A stretch of 64,000 bases of DNA from Thiohalocapsa sp963698775 (GCA_963698775.1 CAVOSE010000071.1:13486-77485); one strand, 5' to 3'; shown: positions 1 through 8,421, counted from the stretch's first letter. Notes: generated by a model not told the origin, from the letters alone. Numbers and translations are program-made.

Positions 1-420
1 AGCGGCACGCCAATCGCCAGCTGGCTGATGAACGAGTCCGACTGCCTGCTGGTGTTCGGTGCCAGCTTCAGCAATCACACCGGTATCTCGCCGAAGAAAC
101 CCACCATCCAGGTGGACTTCGATCTGCTGTCGCTGGCCAAATTTCACGCCGTCGACGTGCCGGTCTGGGGCGAGATCGGCGTCACGGCCCAAGCCCTCTC
201 GAGCGCCCTTGCGGGCCATTGCGGTACCCAAGATCAAACTGGCGGCGTGGCGGCGCGCTGGGCGATCTGGCGCGAAGAGAAGCGCCGCCGCAGCCGCGAC
301 GACCGAGGTCAGGGGCTGAATGCCGCCATGGGTGCCTGGGCTGCCACCCAGGAAGACGACCCAGCCTTCAAGGGCCGCCAGGTCGTCTCGGTATCCGGTG
401 ACGGTGGCTTCGGGCAGCGT
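1..420 (+). pseudogene. Thiamine-diphosphate-dependent enzyme, broken remnant
   Basis: The reading frame is open from the window edge and encodes the middle and C-terminal parts of an acetolactate synthase/pyruvate oxidase-type ThDP enzyme. The central-domain stretch LLVFGASFSNHTG and the ThDP/Mg-binding motif start VVSVSGDGGFGQ are both readable. Two lesions are visible. First, GQGLN is joined directly to AAMGAWAAT; in intact family members about 60 residues lie between these points, so there is an in-frame internal deletion. Second, right after GDGGFGQ, before the NN pair that completes the ThDP motif, the frame runs into a REP-type repeat (RVAWMQRSEIQ is repeat translation). The cofactor-binding domain is therefore incomplete and the gene should be non-functional. 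The exact substrate cannot be told. The 5' end is outside the window. Confidence 0.8.
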
Positions 421-522
421 GTAGCCTGGATGCAGCGCAGCGAAATCCAGGTTTCCAGACTGGTGGCAGGCTTGAGGTCGCCGAGTCCCGGATTACGCTT
501 CGCTTCATCCGGGCTACGTGCT
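421..522. repeat. REP-type inverted-repeat element, copy 1
   Basis: A 102-bp element bounded by GTAGCCTGGATGCAGCGCAG on the left and its imperfect reverse complement (CTTCATCCGGGCTACG) on the right, so it can fold as a paired REP (REPIN-like). It is co-linear with, and nearly identical to, the copy on the other side of the RAYT gene. It sits inside the ThDP enzyme remnant. Confidence 0.85.
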
Positions 523-577
523 GCCCGCGCTCCGACTGGCGAATTGGCAGGCGACTCGCGATATGCTGTATCAGCGT

Positions 578-608
578 GTAGCCTGGATGCAGCGCAGCGA
601 AATCCAGG
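578..608. repeat. Half REP element at the 3' end of the RAYT gene
   Basis: A 31-bp copy of the left arm only (from GTAGCCTGGATG to AAATCCAGG), identical to the left arm of the two full elements. It begins a few bases past the stop codon of the minus-strand RAYT gene. The right arm is missing. Confidence 0.8.
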
Positions 609-614
609 TTCAGC

Positions 615-1151
615 CTACCGGGGCTCGCCGAAGTCAGATTCGGAGAAGGACTCCGGTGCCGTGCCCCAATCGGCGGCGACCCAGCCACGTCGGATGAACC
701 GATGGATCGACGAGTACGGCCAATCCGCCGCACGGCCGCTCAGCCCGTGCTTGACGGGATTGTAATGCGTGTAGTCGACATGGGCCTGCAGGTCTTCCTC
801 GTCCCAGATGGTGTGCTCCCAGAAGCGGCGCTGCCAAAGACGGTATTCGCCGCGTCGGTCCTTCGGTATCGCGTAGCCGGATTTGACCAATGACCGCGAG
901 AACGCGCTCTTGATCGCGCGCCAGCGACCGGAGTAATCCGCGTCACCCGCCGGCAACGTCATGACGGCGTGCAGGTGCTCGGGCAGAACGACGATGGCAT
1001 CAATGGTGAAGGGCCGCTTGCGGACAACGTCCTTGAACGCGGTTCGCAGCAGATCGATCTGCTCGATCAGAATCCGCGAGCGCCGATCCCGCAGCGTCAC
1101 CGTGAAGAAGTAAGTTCCGCCCGGGACGTAGTTGCGGCGGTATGCGACCAT
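615..1151 (-). CDS. REP-associated tyrosine transposase (RAYT, Y1 family)
   Basis: Encodes about 178 residues of the IS200/IS605-like Y1 transposase superfamily. The HUH motif is seen as PEHLHAV (His59-x-His61). The C-terminal helix reads HVDYTHYNPVKHGL, which carries the expected nucleophilic tyrosine (Tyr127) and the NPVK signature typical of RAYTs. Family members are single-copy, domesticated-looking transposases thought to mobilise REP/REPIN sequences through single-stranded intermediates. The ATG was chosen because an AAGGGG ribosome site lies a few bases upstream; the open frame extends 23 codons further. REP elements flank the gene on both sides, as expected for a RAYT locus. The HUH motif and tyrosine are intact, so it may be active. 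Confidence 0.93.
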   Translation of the reverse strand: MVAYRRNYVPGGTYFFTVTLRDRRSRILIEQIDLLRTAFKDVVRKRPFTIDAIVVLPEHLHAVMTLPAGDADYSGRWRAIKSAFSRSLVKSGYAIPKDRRGEYRLWQRRFWEHTIWDEEDLQAHVDYTHYNPVKHGLSGRAADWPYSSIHRFIRRGWVAADWGTAPESFSESDFGEPR

Positions 1152-1241
1152 GACCGACCCCTTCAATTCCAAGACAGGTGTACACCCAAGCATAGCCCGC
1201 AGTGATCCTGGGGACCGCACGGGTTGAATAGCGTGTAGGGC

Positions 1242-1343
1242 GTAGCCTGGATGCAGCGCAGCGAAATCCAGGTTTCCAGACTGGTGGCAGGCTTGAGATC
1301 GCCGAGCCCCGGATTCCGCTTAGCTTCATCCGGGCTACGTGCT
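1242..1343. repeat. REP-type inverted-repeat element, copy 2
   Basis: A 102-bp element with the same arms and nearly the same 35-bp centre (TTTCCAGACTGGTGGCAGGC...) as copy 1, in the same orientation. The two full copies bracket the RAYT gene as direct repeats. A few substitutions separate them, for example in the right arm. Confidence 0.87.
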
Positions 1344-2213
1344 AAATGCTGTTGTTGGACGGAGCCGCTACGCGGAGAAAGCCCCTGCGGCGTCGTCGCC
1401 CTTAGAATGTAACCTCAGGGGTCGGGGGTCGGGTCTTGCTTCTTGCCTCCCCCTCCCGCCGGCCCCTGGTCGCGAGGCCGCGTTTTGGTGGAAGGCCCAT
1501 CGCGCCTTCACGCTTGTCGGGTTGGCAAGTCTGGGTAGCTTGGAGAGCAGGCCCTAACACCCGTCGATCAGGGTTATTCGATTGCCGCCACGCGCGTTTC
1601 GCGATGCCCAAATAGCCGGACCATAGCGACCAGAGCGAGCCCTCCCTGATCAAACGGTGACTACCATACTGCCGCACAGTCTGCATCTCGGCCTTGAGGC
1701 CGCTTCGGCGCGCCGCAGTCTCGGCGATGGCTTCTCGCAGCCGCGCCAGCGCCGCGTCAAACTCGGCGCTGGCCGGGTCGGCTTAGGAGAGTTGGGACAT
1801 GGTCTCGATCTCCGTTGCATTCAGCCTCCGAGAATTCTTGCACATTGCTGTCCGCGCGACGGCACAACTCGCTGCCTGTCGGCAGCGGTCCAAAAACCAT
1901 GCGCGTTGTCTGGTTCACGACAAGGGAACAAGGTATGCCCGAGGACGACGACCGGGTCGGCGCATGCATATTGAGCGTCGCGACTGGAGCATGGCGCCCC
2001 CATGCGGCCGCGATTACCCGAGCAAATTCAGCCGCTTGAACCACTGATCCCACGATGAGACGCCGATTACGATCGGTGCGGCGGCGCATGGCCGTTCCGG
2101 CCTGGTGTTGTCGGCCGGCATCCTTGGCGCGGCTCTTGCTGCCGCTTTCGCGTCATTGTCGTAACGGTCACCATCAGCTCCCGCGGGAGCCACACGCGTT
2201 TCACGGGGGTAAC
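1344..2213. other. Gene-poor stretch, possibly decayed
   Basis: No convincing gene was found. Short frames on both strands have no recognisable domain and no ribosome site. On the minus strand, 1800 down to about 1660 reads MSQLS-stop-ADPASAEFDAALARLREA, which resembles the start of a real helical protein interrupted by TAA and then losing coding character. It may be a gene remnant. The stretch lies between the RAYT locus and the flavodoxin gene and fits the decay seen to its left. Confidence 0.4.
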
Positions 2214-2810
2214 ATGAGCCAGACTGGGAACCAGATTGGGAGCCAGATTGGGATCTTTTTCGGCACGGATTCAGGCACCACCCGGCTGATCGCGAAGAAG
2301 ATTGCGAAGGCGATCAAGGCCCGCCTCTGCGAGGGGCGGACCGCGAAGCCACTGAATGTCAACCGCTCGACCGGTGAGGATCTGCTGGTCTACAAGGCGC
2401 TGATCCTCGGCACGCCAACCTATGGGGAGGGCGTACTGCCGGGACGGGATAACGGCACCGACGAGGCTGCCTGGCTGGAGTTCTTGCCGCAGCTCGACGG
2501 TAAGGACTTCACCGGCACGCGTATCGCGCTGTTCGGGCTCGGCGACCAGGAGAAGTATCCGACCCACTTTTGCGACGCGATGATGGACCTGCATCGGCTG
2601 TTCAGCGAGGCCGGCGCCGAACTGGTCGGCGGCATCGACGCCAGCAGCTTCGAGATCAAGCGCTCAAAGGCCGTCGTCGACGGCCGCTTCGTGGGTTTGG
2701 CGCTGGATCAGCACCTCCAGCATCTGCTCACCGACGAGCGCATTGACGCCTGGCTGGATGAGGTGCTACCGCTGTTGCTGGAGGTCTGCGACGAGCCGGC
2801 GATCGCTTAG
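2214..2810 (+). CDS. nifF: Flavodoxin, long-chain NifF-like
   Basis: A one-electron carrier that binds FMN; NifF-type members donate electrons to nitrogenase reductase. The phosphate loop IFFGTDSGTTRLIAKKI, the isoalloxazine loop LGTPTYGEGVLPG and the LFGLGDQEKYP loop are present, followed by VVDGRFVGLALD as in long-chain NifF flavodoxins. The product is about 198 residues. ATG 2214 is preceded by a GGGGGT site; the frame is open upstream but lacks coding character. The first codons contain three in-frame 12-bp repeats encoding (S/N)Q(T/I)G, which lengthen the N-terminus ahead of the first beta strand. No other nif gene is in the window, so a general flavodoxin role cannot be excluded. Confidence 0.88.
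   Translation: MSQTGNQIGSQIGIFFGTDSGTTRLIAKKIAKAIKARLCEGRTAKPLNVNRSTGEDLLVYKALILGTPTYGEGVLPGRDNGTDEAAWLEFLPQLDGKDFTGTRIALFGLGDQEKYPTHFCDAMMDLHRLFSEAGAELVGGIDASSFEIKRSKAVVDGRFVGLALDQHLQHLLTDERIDAWLDEVLPLLLEVCDEPAIA
2217..2252 (+). repeat. Three in-frame 12-bp tandem repeats
   Basis: Units AGCCAGACTGGG, AACCAGATTGGG and AGCCAGATTGGG follow the flavodoxin start codon directly and encode SQTG, NQIG, SQIG. The unit length keeps the frame, so copy-number change would alter only the N-terminal tail. Confidence 0.85.
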
Positions 2811-2900
2811 CGAGCAACACATTGTTGCCCACAGCTTTTCCGCCCGACCCATTGTCGCTGCGGCCAGCTGCTTTTGACGTCCGGATGCGGCTAGCCCTGC

Positions 2901-3452
2901 TCAGCCGCCCTCCACCACCTCCCTTAGCAGCCGAAATAGCTTGCGCGGGGCATCGGGCCTGCCGCGCTCGCTGTCGCGCTGGGCGGCACGCACGAGGGTG
3001 CGCAGTTGTTGGCGGTCCGCCGCCGGATGCTCGTCGAGGAACTCCGTCAGCGCCGCGTCGCCCTCGTCGATGAGTCGCGCGCGCCAGCGTTCGAGCTGGT
3101 GATGGCGGGTACTGGCCTCGCGCGCCCGTTCGTCGCGGGCGGCGAGCAGGTCCTGTAGCGGCTCGGTGTTCTCGCGCGCCAGGCAGTTGGCGATGCGCTT
3201 GAAGTGCCGGCGCAGCGCGCGGCGGTCTTTGATGCGCGCCGTCTCATCAATGGCGATCCAGGTGGCCTCGCCTAGCTCCAGCCGCTCCAGTTCGCTTCGG
3301 GGTAGCGACACCAGCTGCTCGGCTAGGGTCTGCAACGCGTGCAGGTCGCGTTTGACCTGGCTCTTGCTCGGGCCGTCGTAAAGCTCGGCGTCGGCCTCAT
3401 CGCTCGGCGCGTTCTGCGGGTCGATGGGGTTAGTATTTCGGTTAGGGTACAT
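2901..3452 (-). CDS. darP: Ribosome-associated protein DarP (YjgA, DUF615)
   Basis: DarP/YjgA binds late 50S assembly intermediates and helps 23S rRNA fold in the peptidyl-transferase region. The 183-residue product has the family start SKSQVKRDLHALQTLAEQLV, the central ETARIKDRRALRRHFKRIA stretch, and the helical, Arg-rich C-terminus ending in RKLFRLLREV. The acidic N-terminal tail (DEADAELYDG) is usual. It is the first of three minus-strand genes that are not in an obvious pathway together. Confidence 0.92.
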   Translation of the reverse strand: MYPNRNTNPIDPQNAPSDEADAELYDGPSKSQVKRDLHALQTLAEQLVSLPRSELERLELGEATWIAIDETARIKDRRALRRHFKRIANCLARENTEPLQDLLAARDERAREASTRHHQLERWRARLIDEGDAALTEFLDEHPAADRQQLRTLVRAAQRDSERGRPDAPRKLFRLLREVVEGG

Positions 3453-3498
3453 GGCAAGTTCTGCGCATCGAGTGAGTCGACGGTCGTGGTCATGACGG

Positions 3499-4290
3499 CT
3501 ATCCGCCGATCAAGCCTCCCTGTCTGAACAGCCCACGGAGATGATAATAGACACGGCCGAGCCATTCGTGGGTGGCGTAATAGCTGATCTGAAACGCCGA
3601 GGCCTGAGGCAGCCAGGCCTTGTACCGGTCGCGCCAGCTCTGGCCGGACCGGTCGACTGGGCGATTGATAAAACCCGTCGGCGCCGGCACGACCTCGACC
3701 CCGGCCAGCTGGAATGCCTCGACGGCTCGTGGCATGTGCGACGCCTGAGTCACCAACAGCACTCGCCGGATGCCGTCGGCACGCAGCATCGGCTCGGTCA
3801 GCGCGGCATTCTCCCAGGTGGTCCGACTGTTCCGTTCCAGTCCGGCCACGGGAACGCCGAGCTCATCTTCCAGCACGCGCACCATCGCCGGACCCGGTGC
3901 CTTCTCGCCGGCACCACCGCTGACGTAGACCGGCAAACCGGTCCGACGCTGCAGCCACGCGGCATAGCGCAGGCGCAGCAGACTGTTACCGTCGACGGTG
4001 TGCCCGCCGTATTCAGGGCTCGACGCATAAACGCCGGAGCCGAGCACGACGATCGCGTCGGCGTCCAACGCGGACAGCTGCGCAGGTACCAACGCGGGAT
4101 AGCTTTCGAGGGACCCGATCATCCTCGCGGCAACGCCCGGCAGACTCATGGCCAGCAACACCGACCAAGCGACGAACAACAGCAGACGCCCAGCGGTGCC
4201 GCGTACCAGAAAGAACGCGCCCGCCAGCAATAGCAGGATGATACCCGGGGGCAGCAGCAGTTGTTTGATGATGGTGTAGGCTTCGATCAT
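3499..4290 (-). CDS. YdcF/ElyC-family membrane protein (DUF218)
   Basis: A 263-residue protein with two hydrophobic N-terminal helices (about residues 8-30 and 33-58) followed by a DUF218 domain. The domain is recognised by DAIVVLGSGVY, the VSGGAG turn, ERNSRTTWENA and VLLVTQASHMPRA. Relatives (ElyC, SanA, YdcF) act at the inner membrane and affect envelope integrity and peptidoglycan or undecaprenyl-phosphate metabolism, but the reaction is not settled. Its start overlaps the stop of the upstream gene by four bases (ATGA), so the two are probably co-translated. Confidence 0.87.
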   Translation of the reverse strand: MIEAYTIIKQLLLPPGIILLLLAGAFFLVRGTAGRLLLFVAWSVLLAMSLPGVAARMIGSLESYPALVPAQLSALDADAIVVLGSGVYASSPEYGGHTVDGNSLLRLRYAAWLQRRTGLPVYVSGGAGEKAPGPAMVRVLEDELGVPVAGLERNSRTTWENAALTEPMLRADGIRRVLLVTQASHMPRAVEAFQLAGVEVVPAPTGFINRPVDRSGQSWRDRYKAWLPQASAFQISYYATHEWLGRVYYHLRGLFRQGGLIGG

Positions 4291-4706
4291 GAACCATCCT
4301 GCTCTTCCGCGGCTAGGGCAAGGTAGCGAAACACCAGACTGGGCAGGATGGCGATAGCGGCCACGGCCATCAAAGGCACCGCATACAGGGCAATCCAGAC
4401 GCCGTTGCGACGGGCGATGACGGTGAACAGCCAGAGCGCGAGGGCTCCGGCGACGATCAACTTCACCAGAGTACCTGTTTGAGTCGCGGTAGCAGTCGCG
4501 GCGATCTGCGCGAAACCGCCTTGCCCATCCGCCGCTGCGGAAAGCGCTGACAACAGCAACAGGTTGACGACCAACATTAGCGCGGCGTTTGGCAACGAGA
4601 AGGGCTCACTACCGGTTCGACGCACGCAGACGCGGTTCAGCGCGTAGACGGACCAGATCACCGCCATGAACAGCGCGAACGCAAGCACCAGCCAAATCGC
4701 CGTCAT
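4287..4706 (-). CDS. Small integral membrane protein, unknown function
   Basis: A 139-residue hydrophobic protein with about four predicted membrane helices (near residues 3-23, 42-60, 82-99, 106-130), and no cysteine or charged catalytic cluster other than RVCVRRTG after helix 1. I do not recognise a family. Translational coupling (ATGA overlap) to the YdcF-type gene suggests the two proteins work together in the inner membrane. Confidence 0.7.
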   Translation of the reverse strand: MTAIWLVLAFALFMAVIWSVYALNRVCVRRTGSEPFSLPNAALMLVVNLLLLSALSAAADGQGGFAQIAATATATQTGTLVKLIVAGALALWLFTVIARRNGVWIALYAVPLMAVAAIAILPSLVFRYLALAAEEQDGS

Positions 4707-4748
4707 GCCGATGATCCGCGATCGCCGATGGTTTCGCGGCGGCCAGAG

Positions 4749-5726
4749 TCAGCCACCGACGACTTCGCTGGCCTGCTGGTCGGCGTGATAGGACGAGCGC
4801 ACCATGGGTCCGCTCGCGACATTGGAAAAGCCCATGGCCTCGCCGACACGGGCCAGTTCATCGAACTGGTCCGGCGTCCAGAAGCGACGCACGGGCAGGT
4901 GGTCGCGGCTGGGCTGCAGGTACTGGCCCAAGGTCAGCATGTCGCAGCCGTGGGCGCGCAGGTCCCGCATCACGGCGCGCACCTCGTCCTCCGTCTCACC
5001 GAGCCCCAGCATGAGACCGGACTTGGTCGGCACCAAGGGGTGCAGGGACTTGAAGTCACGCAGCAGGGCCAGGGAACCGGCATAGTCGGCCCCTGGGCGG
5101 GCCTCGCGGTAGAGTCGCGGCACCGTCTCCAGGTTGTGATTGAAGACGTCGGGCACCGCCTCGTCGGTGAAGGCGGCCAGCGCGATGGGTTCCCGACCGC
5201 GAAAGTCCGGCACCAGCACCTCCAGCTTGGTCGCCGGACTGCGTGCCCGCACCGCCCGCAGGCAGTCGGCGAAGTGGTCGGCACCGCCATCGCGCAGGTC
5301 GTCGCGATCCACCGACGTGATCACGACGTAGCGCAGGCGCATCTTTTCAATCGAGCGCGCGAGCTGTTCCGGCTCGGCCACGTCGACCGGCTGGGGTCGG
5401 CCGTGGGCGACGTCGCAGAACGGACAACGCCGGGTGCAGACATCGCCCAGGATCATGAAGGTCGCGGTTCCGTGGTTGAAACACTCGCCCAGGTTAGGGC
5501 ACTGCGCCTCTTCGCAGACGGTGGCAAGCCCGGACTCGCGCAGCAGGCGCTTGATGCGTGCGACGCCGGCACCGGTCGGCGCCCTGGCGCGAATCCAGGC
5601 CGGCTTGCGCGGCATCTGCAGCGTCGGCTCCACCTTCACCGGGATACGCGCGACCTTGTCGCGTCCACGCTGGTGAGTATCGGGCGTCAGCCGAGAAGGG
5701 GCATTCAGTGGAGTTGACTCATTCAT
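4749..5726 (-). CDS. lipA: Lipoyl synthase
   Basis: A radical-SAM enzyme that inserts two sulfur atoms into octanoyl groups on E2 and GcvH proteins. The auxiliary-cluster triad CEEAQCPNLGECF (Cys71, 76, 82) and the radical-SAM motif CTRRCPFC (Cys97, 101, 104) are intact. DVFNHNLETVPRLY, TKSGLMLGLGET and the C-terminal GPMVRSSYHADQQA (the conserved RSSYHA) are all present. Length is normal at about 325 residues. ATG 5726 is preferred; an in-frame GTG nine codons upstream is possible. No lipB is adjacent, so the octanoyl-donor step is encoded elsewhere. Confidence 0.97.
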   Translation of the reverse strand: MNESTPLNAPSRLTPDTHQRGRDKVARIPVKVEPTLQMPRKPAWIRARAPTGAGVARIKRLLRESGLATVCEEAQCPNLGECFNHGTATFMILGDVCTRRCPFCDVAHGRPQPVDVAEPEQLARSIEKMRLRYVVITSVDRDDLRDGGADHFADCLRAVRARSPATKLEVLVPDFRGREPIALAAFTDEAVPDVFNHNLETVPRLYREARPGADYAGSLALLRDFKSLHPLVPTKSGLMLGLGETEDEVRAVMRDLRAHGCDMLTLGQYLQPSRDHLPVRRFWTPDQFDELARVGEAMGFSNVASGPMVRSSYHADQQASEVVGG

Positions 5727-6147
5727 CCGGCGGTTGGCTCCAATCGGGCGCACTTGGGTGTTAGGGTTTGGCGGAAAGCGTCAGTTTGAGCACGCGAACA
5801 GCGCTTGCGCCTCGATCGCAAAGCCCGGAACCGTGGCACTGATGGCCGTTTGCCCAACCGGGAACTCGACCAGGTGATCACCGGGCAGGCCGAGAAAGTC
5901 CTCTTCACCCCAACCGCCCTGCGGTGGGAACAGCCTGGCGACGTCCCATGCAGGCTCTCGGCCATCCGGCAGATCGGTTGCAGTGGGATGGTATCCGGCG
6001 TGGGCCGTTGGTCAACTCCGGCAATTTGATTAAATGGATGGTAACGTGAAAATCAGAAATTCGCCGAACTGGGCGGGCGGGGCGGCAAGGGATGCTGCAA
6101 GACCTCAGACCGGCTGCCTACCCGACCGCCAAAACTGGAGGTAACCG
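5727..6147. other. Intergenic region between lipA and the SNase-like gene
   Basis: No gene seen. This divergent gap should hold both promoters. A strong GGAGGT ribosome site lies at 6137-6142, eight bases before the 6148 start. I see no clear hairpin, repeat or operator. Confidence 0.5.
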
Positions 6148-6630
6148 ATGCGACGTTCGACAGGTCTCTATCTCCTGCTACTGCCCCTGCTGTTTGCCAG
6201 TAACGCAGGAGCGCGGGAGTTCGAGGGCCACGCCATCGTGCGCAGTGATGGGTCACTGTTGATTAAGAATCGCGTGGTGCACCTCTTTGGCGTCTATATG
6301 CCGTCGACCAATCGGCAATGTCGCTCCTGGATCAGCCCGGTGCGCTGCGATGAGCGCGGTGTGCTGGCGCTGGACTTCTTCGTGAAGGGTTTCATCACCT
6401 GCTTCGAACGATCGGAACGTTCAGACGGCAGCATTGACGCTACCTGCTACCGCGACCGCAGCAGTTTCGACCCGGGCACCGATCTGGCCGCGTACCTGAT
6501 CGAACGTGGCTGGGCGCTGGCGCGCCCGGAGGCGCCATTCGAATATCACGCGATGGAGCGCGTTGCGCGTAACCAAGAGGTCGGCGTCTGGGGCTGGCAG
6601 GTTGACTCCGTCACGGCTCCAAGACGATGA
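6148..6630 (+). CDS. Exported SNase-like protein with lost active site
   Basis: A 160-residue protein with a signal peptide (hydrophobic residues 7-18, cleavage near NAGA-REF). The mature part follows the staphylococcal-nuclease fold: GHAIVRSDG, VVHLFGVYMPS, and the closing LAAYLIERGWALA...VGVWGW. The catalytic positions of active members are not kept: the usual VRLxGIDAPE is VHLFGVYMPS, so the key Arg, Asp and Glu are missing. Four mature-region cysteines (in NRQCR, VRCDE, ITCFE, ATCYR) could form disulfides in the periplasm. It is probably a binding or structural SNase-like protein rather than a nuclease. GGAGGT supports the start. Confidence 0.72.
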   Translation: MRRSTGLYLLLLPLLFASNAGAREFEGHAIVRSDGSLLIKNRVVHLFGVYMPSTNRQCRSWISPVRCDERGVLALDFFVKGFITCFERSERSDGSIDATCYRDRSSFDPGTDLAAYLIERGWALARPEAPFEYHAMERVARNQEVGVWGWQVDSVTAPRR

Positions 6631-6675
6631 AGACGGGTGTGCAGTGGCGACGTTCGACAGTTGCTCACCAGCGTC

Positions 6676-7086
6676 TCAGTCGTCGTCTGCCCCGTCAGGG
6701 TCCAAACGCAACGATACCGAGTTGATGCAGTAGCGCTGCCCGGTAGGATGAGGTCCATCCGGAAAAACGTGCCCGAGGTGTGATCCGCATCGGCTGCAGT
6801 GCACCTCGACCCGCATCATGCCGTGGCTGTTATCCTGCGTAACGCCGACCGCCTCCACGTCGGCAGGTTGCCAAAAACTAGGCCATCCGCTGCCGGAGTC
6901 GTACTTGTGCTCGGAGCTGAACAGCTCCTCGCCGCAGCCGACACAGAGATAGCGGCCGGGCGTCTTGGCATCGTGGTAAGCGCCGGTGAAGGCAGGCTCG
7001 GTGCCGTGCTCGCGGCACACCCGGTATTGCTCAGGCGTCAGCTGCTCGCGCCATTCGGGATCCGTCTTTTCGATCTTGTCAGTCAT
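6676..7086 (-). CDS. msrB: Peptide-methionine (R)-S-oxide reductase
   Basis: Repairs the R epimer of methionine sulfoxide in oxidised proteins. The 136-residue product has both zinc CxxC pairs (Cys48/51 in LCVGCG; Cys97/100 in HCSRCG), the substrate motif SGWPSFW, and the catalytic cysteine Cys120 in RYCINSVSL. ATG 7086 gives the usual family start (MTDKIEKTDPEW); the frame remains open 47 codons further upstream into non-conserved sequence. There is no signal peptide, so it is cytoplasmic. It is divergent from the aminotransferase gene. Confidence 0.96.
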   Translation of the reverse strand: MTDKIEKTDPEWREQLTPEQYRVCREHGTEPAFTGAYHDAKTPGRYLCVGCGEELFSSEHKYDSGSGWPSFWQPADVEAVGVTQDNSHGMMRVEVHCSRCGSHLGHVFPDGPHPTGQRYCINSVSLRLDPDGADDD

Positions 7087-7225
7087 GTTCGAAGCTCGTG
7101 CTGGGCCCGGCGCATTGCGGTTTGTTGAGGCAGTTTCGCCGGCACCGTTATACTTTGGCGGTTTACTCCGCGACCCCTTCACGCCATCCTGCCGCCAAAC
7201 GGCCTGATCAACATTCGGAATCGCC

Positions 7226-8413
7226 ATGACCTATCGCTCCTTCCAACCGCCCGTTCGTACTTTAATGGGGCCTGGGCCTGCCGATGTCCACCCGCGCGTC
7301 CTGGCTGCCCTCGCCCGCCCAACCATTGGTCATCTCGACCCAGCATTCGTCGGCATGATGGACGAAATTAAGGCCCTGCTGCGGACCACGTTTCGGACTC
7401 AGAACGCCCTGACCATGCCGATTTCTGCCCCCGGCTCCGCGGGCATGGAGACCTGCTTCGTCAATTTGGTCGAGCCCGGCGACAAGGTCATCGTCTGTAT
7501 CAACGGCGTCTTCGGCGGGCGGATGAAGGAGAACGTCATTCGCGCCGGTGGCGAAGCCGTCTGTGTGGAGGACAGCTGGGGCCGAGCCATCGACCCGAAC
7601 AAGCTCGAAGAGGCGTTGCGCGCGCATCCGGATGCCTGCATCGTCGCTTTCGTGCAGGCCGAGACGTCCACCGGTGCCAGCTCGGATACCCAAACCCTGG
7701 TCGAGATTGCCCACCGCCACGACTGCTTGACCATCGTCGATGCGGTGACCGCCCTCGGAGGCTCGCCACTGGAACTGGACGCCTGGGGCGTCGATGCCGT
7801 CTACGCCGGCAGCCAGAAGTGCCTGTCGTGCACGCCAGGACTCGCGCCGATCAGCATGAACGAGCGTGCGCTGGCCAAGGTCACCAGCCGAGCCACGCCG
7901 GTACGCAGCTGGTTCTTGGACCTAAACCTAGTGCTCGGCTATTGGCACGGTGATGGCGGCAGCAAGCGCAGCTATCACCATACCGCCCCCGTGAACGCGC
8001 TGTATGCCCTGCATGAGTCGCTGCTGATGCTGGCCGAGGAAGGTGTCGAGGCCGCCTGGGCAAGACATCGGCACAACCACTTGGCCCTGCGCGCGGGGCT
8101 CGAGGCCCTGGGACTCGAGTTGGTCGTGCCGGAGGCGGAACGACTGCCGCAGTTGAATGCGGTGTCGATCCCAGGCGGCATCGACGACGCGGCTGTTCGG
8201 GGGCGCTTGCTCGGAGAATATGGGCTGGAGATCGGTGCCGGGCTCGGCGCGCTAGCGGGCAAGGTCTGGCGCATCGGTCTGATGGGCTGGTCGAGTCGGC
8301 CGCAAAACGTCCTGTTTTGCATCAGCGCACTGGGCACGGTGCTGAACGACATGGGCGCAGGGGTGGAGACCGGTACCGCGCTCGACCGCGTTCAACAGGC
8401 GTTGAACGCCTGA
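7226..8413 (+). CDS. Class V aminotransferase, alanine/serine-glyoxylate type
   Basis: A PLP enzyme of fold type I, class V, that moves an amino group from alanine or serine to glyoxylate and yields glycine. The N-terminal MGPGPADVHPRVLAA signature, ISAPGSAGMET, ETSTGA, the PLP-ring aspartate (Asp172 in IVDAVTALGG) and the Schiff-base lysine (Lys198 in AGSQKCLS) are all present, with YHHTAPVNALYAL and a C-terminal WRIGLMG. Length is normal at 395 residues. In autotrophs and methylotrophs this enzyme handles photorespiratory glyoxylate or the serine cycle; which substrate applies here cannot be read from sequence. Confidence 0.92.
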   Translation: MTYRSFQPPVRTLMGPGPADVHPRVLAALARPTIGHLDPAFVGMMDEIKALLRTTFRTQNALTMPISAPGSAGMETCFVNLVEPGDKVIVCINGVFGGRMKENVIRAGGEAVCVEDSWGRAIDPNKLEEALRAHPDACIVAFVQAETSTGASSDTQTLVEIAHRHDCLTIVDAVTALGGSPLELDAWGVDAVYAGSQKCLSCTPGLAPISMNERALAKVTSRATPVRSWFLDLNLVLGYWHGDGGSKRSYHHTAPVNALYALHESLLMLAEEGVEAAWARHRHNHLALRAGLEALGLELVVPEAERLPQLNAVSIPGGIDDAAVRGRLLGEYGLEIGAGLGALAGKVWRIGLMGWSSRPQNVLFCISALGTVLNDMGAGVETGTALDRVQQALNA

Positions 8414-8421
8414 TCCCCGCA

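Noticed and set aside
4728..5717. Long plus-strand open frame opposite lipA (329 codons)
   Set aside because: It is the antisense shadow of a GC-rich gene; lipA has all cluster motifs and the shadow has no domain.
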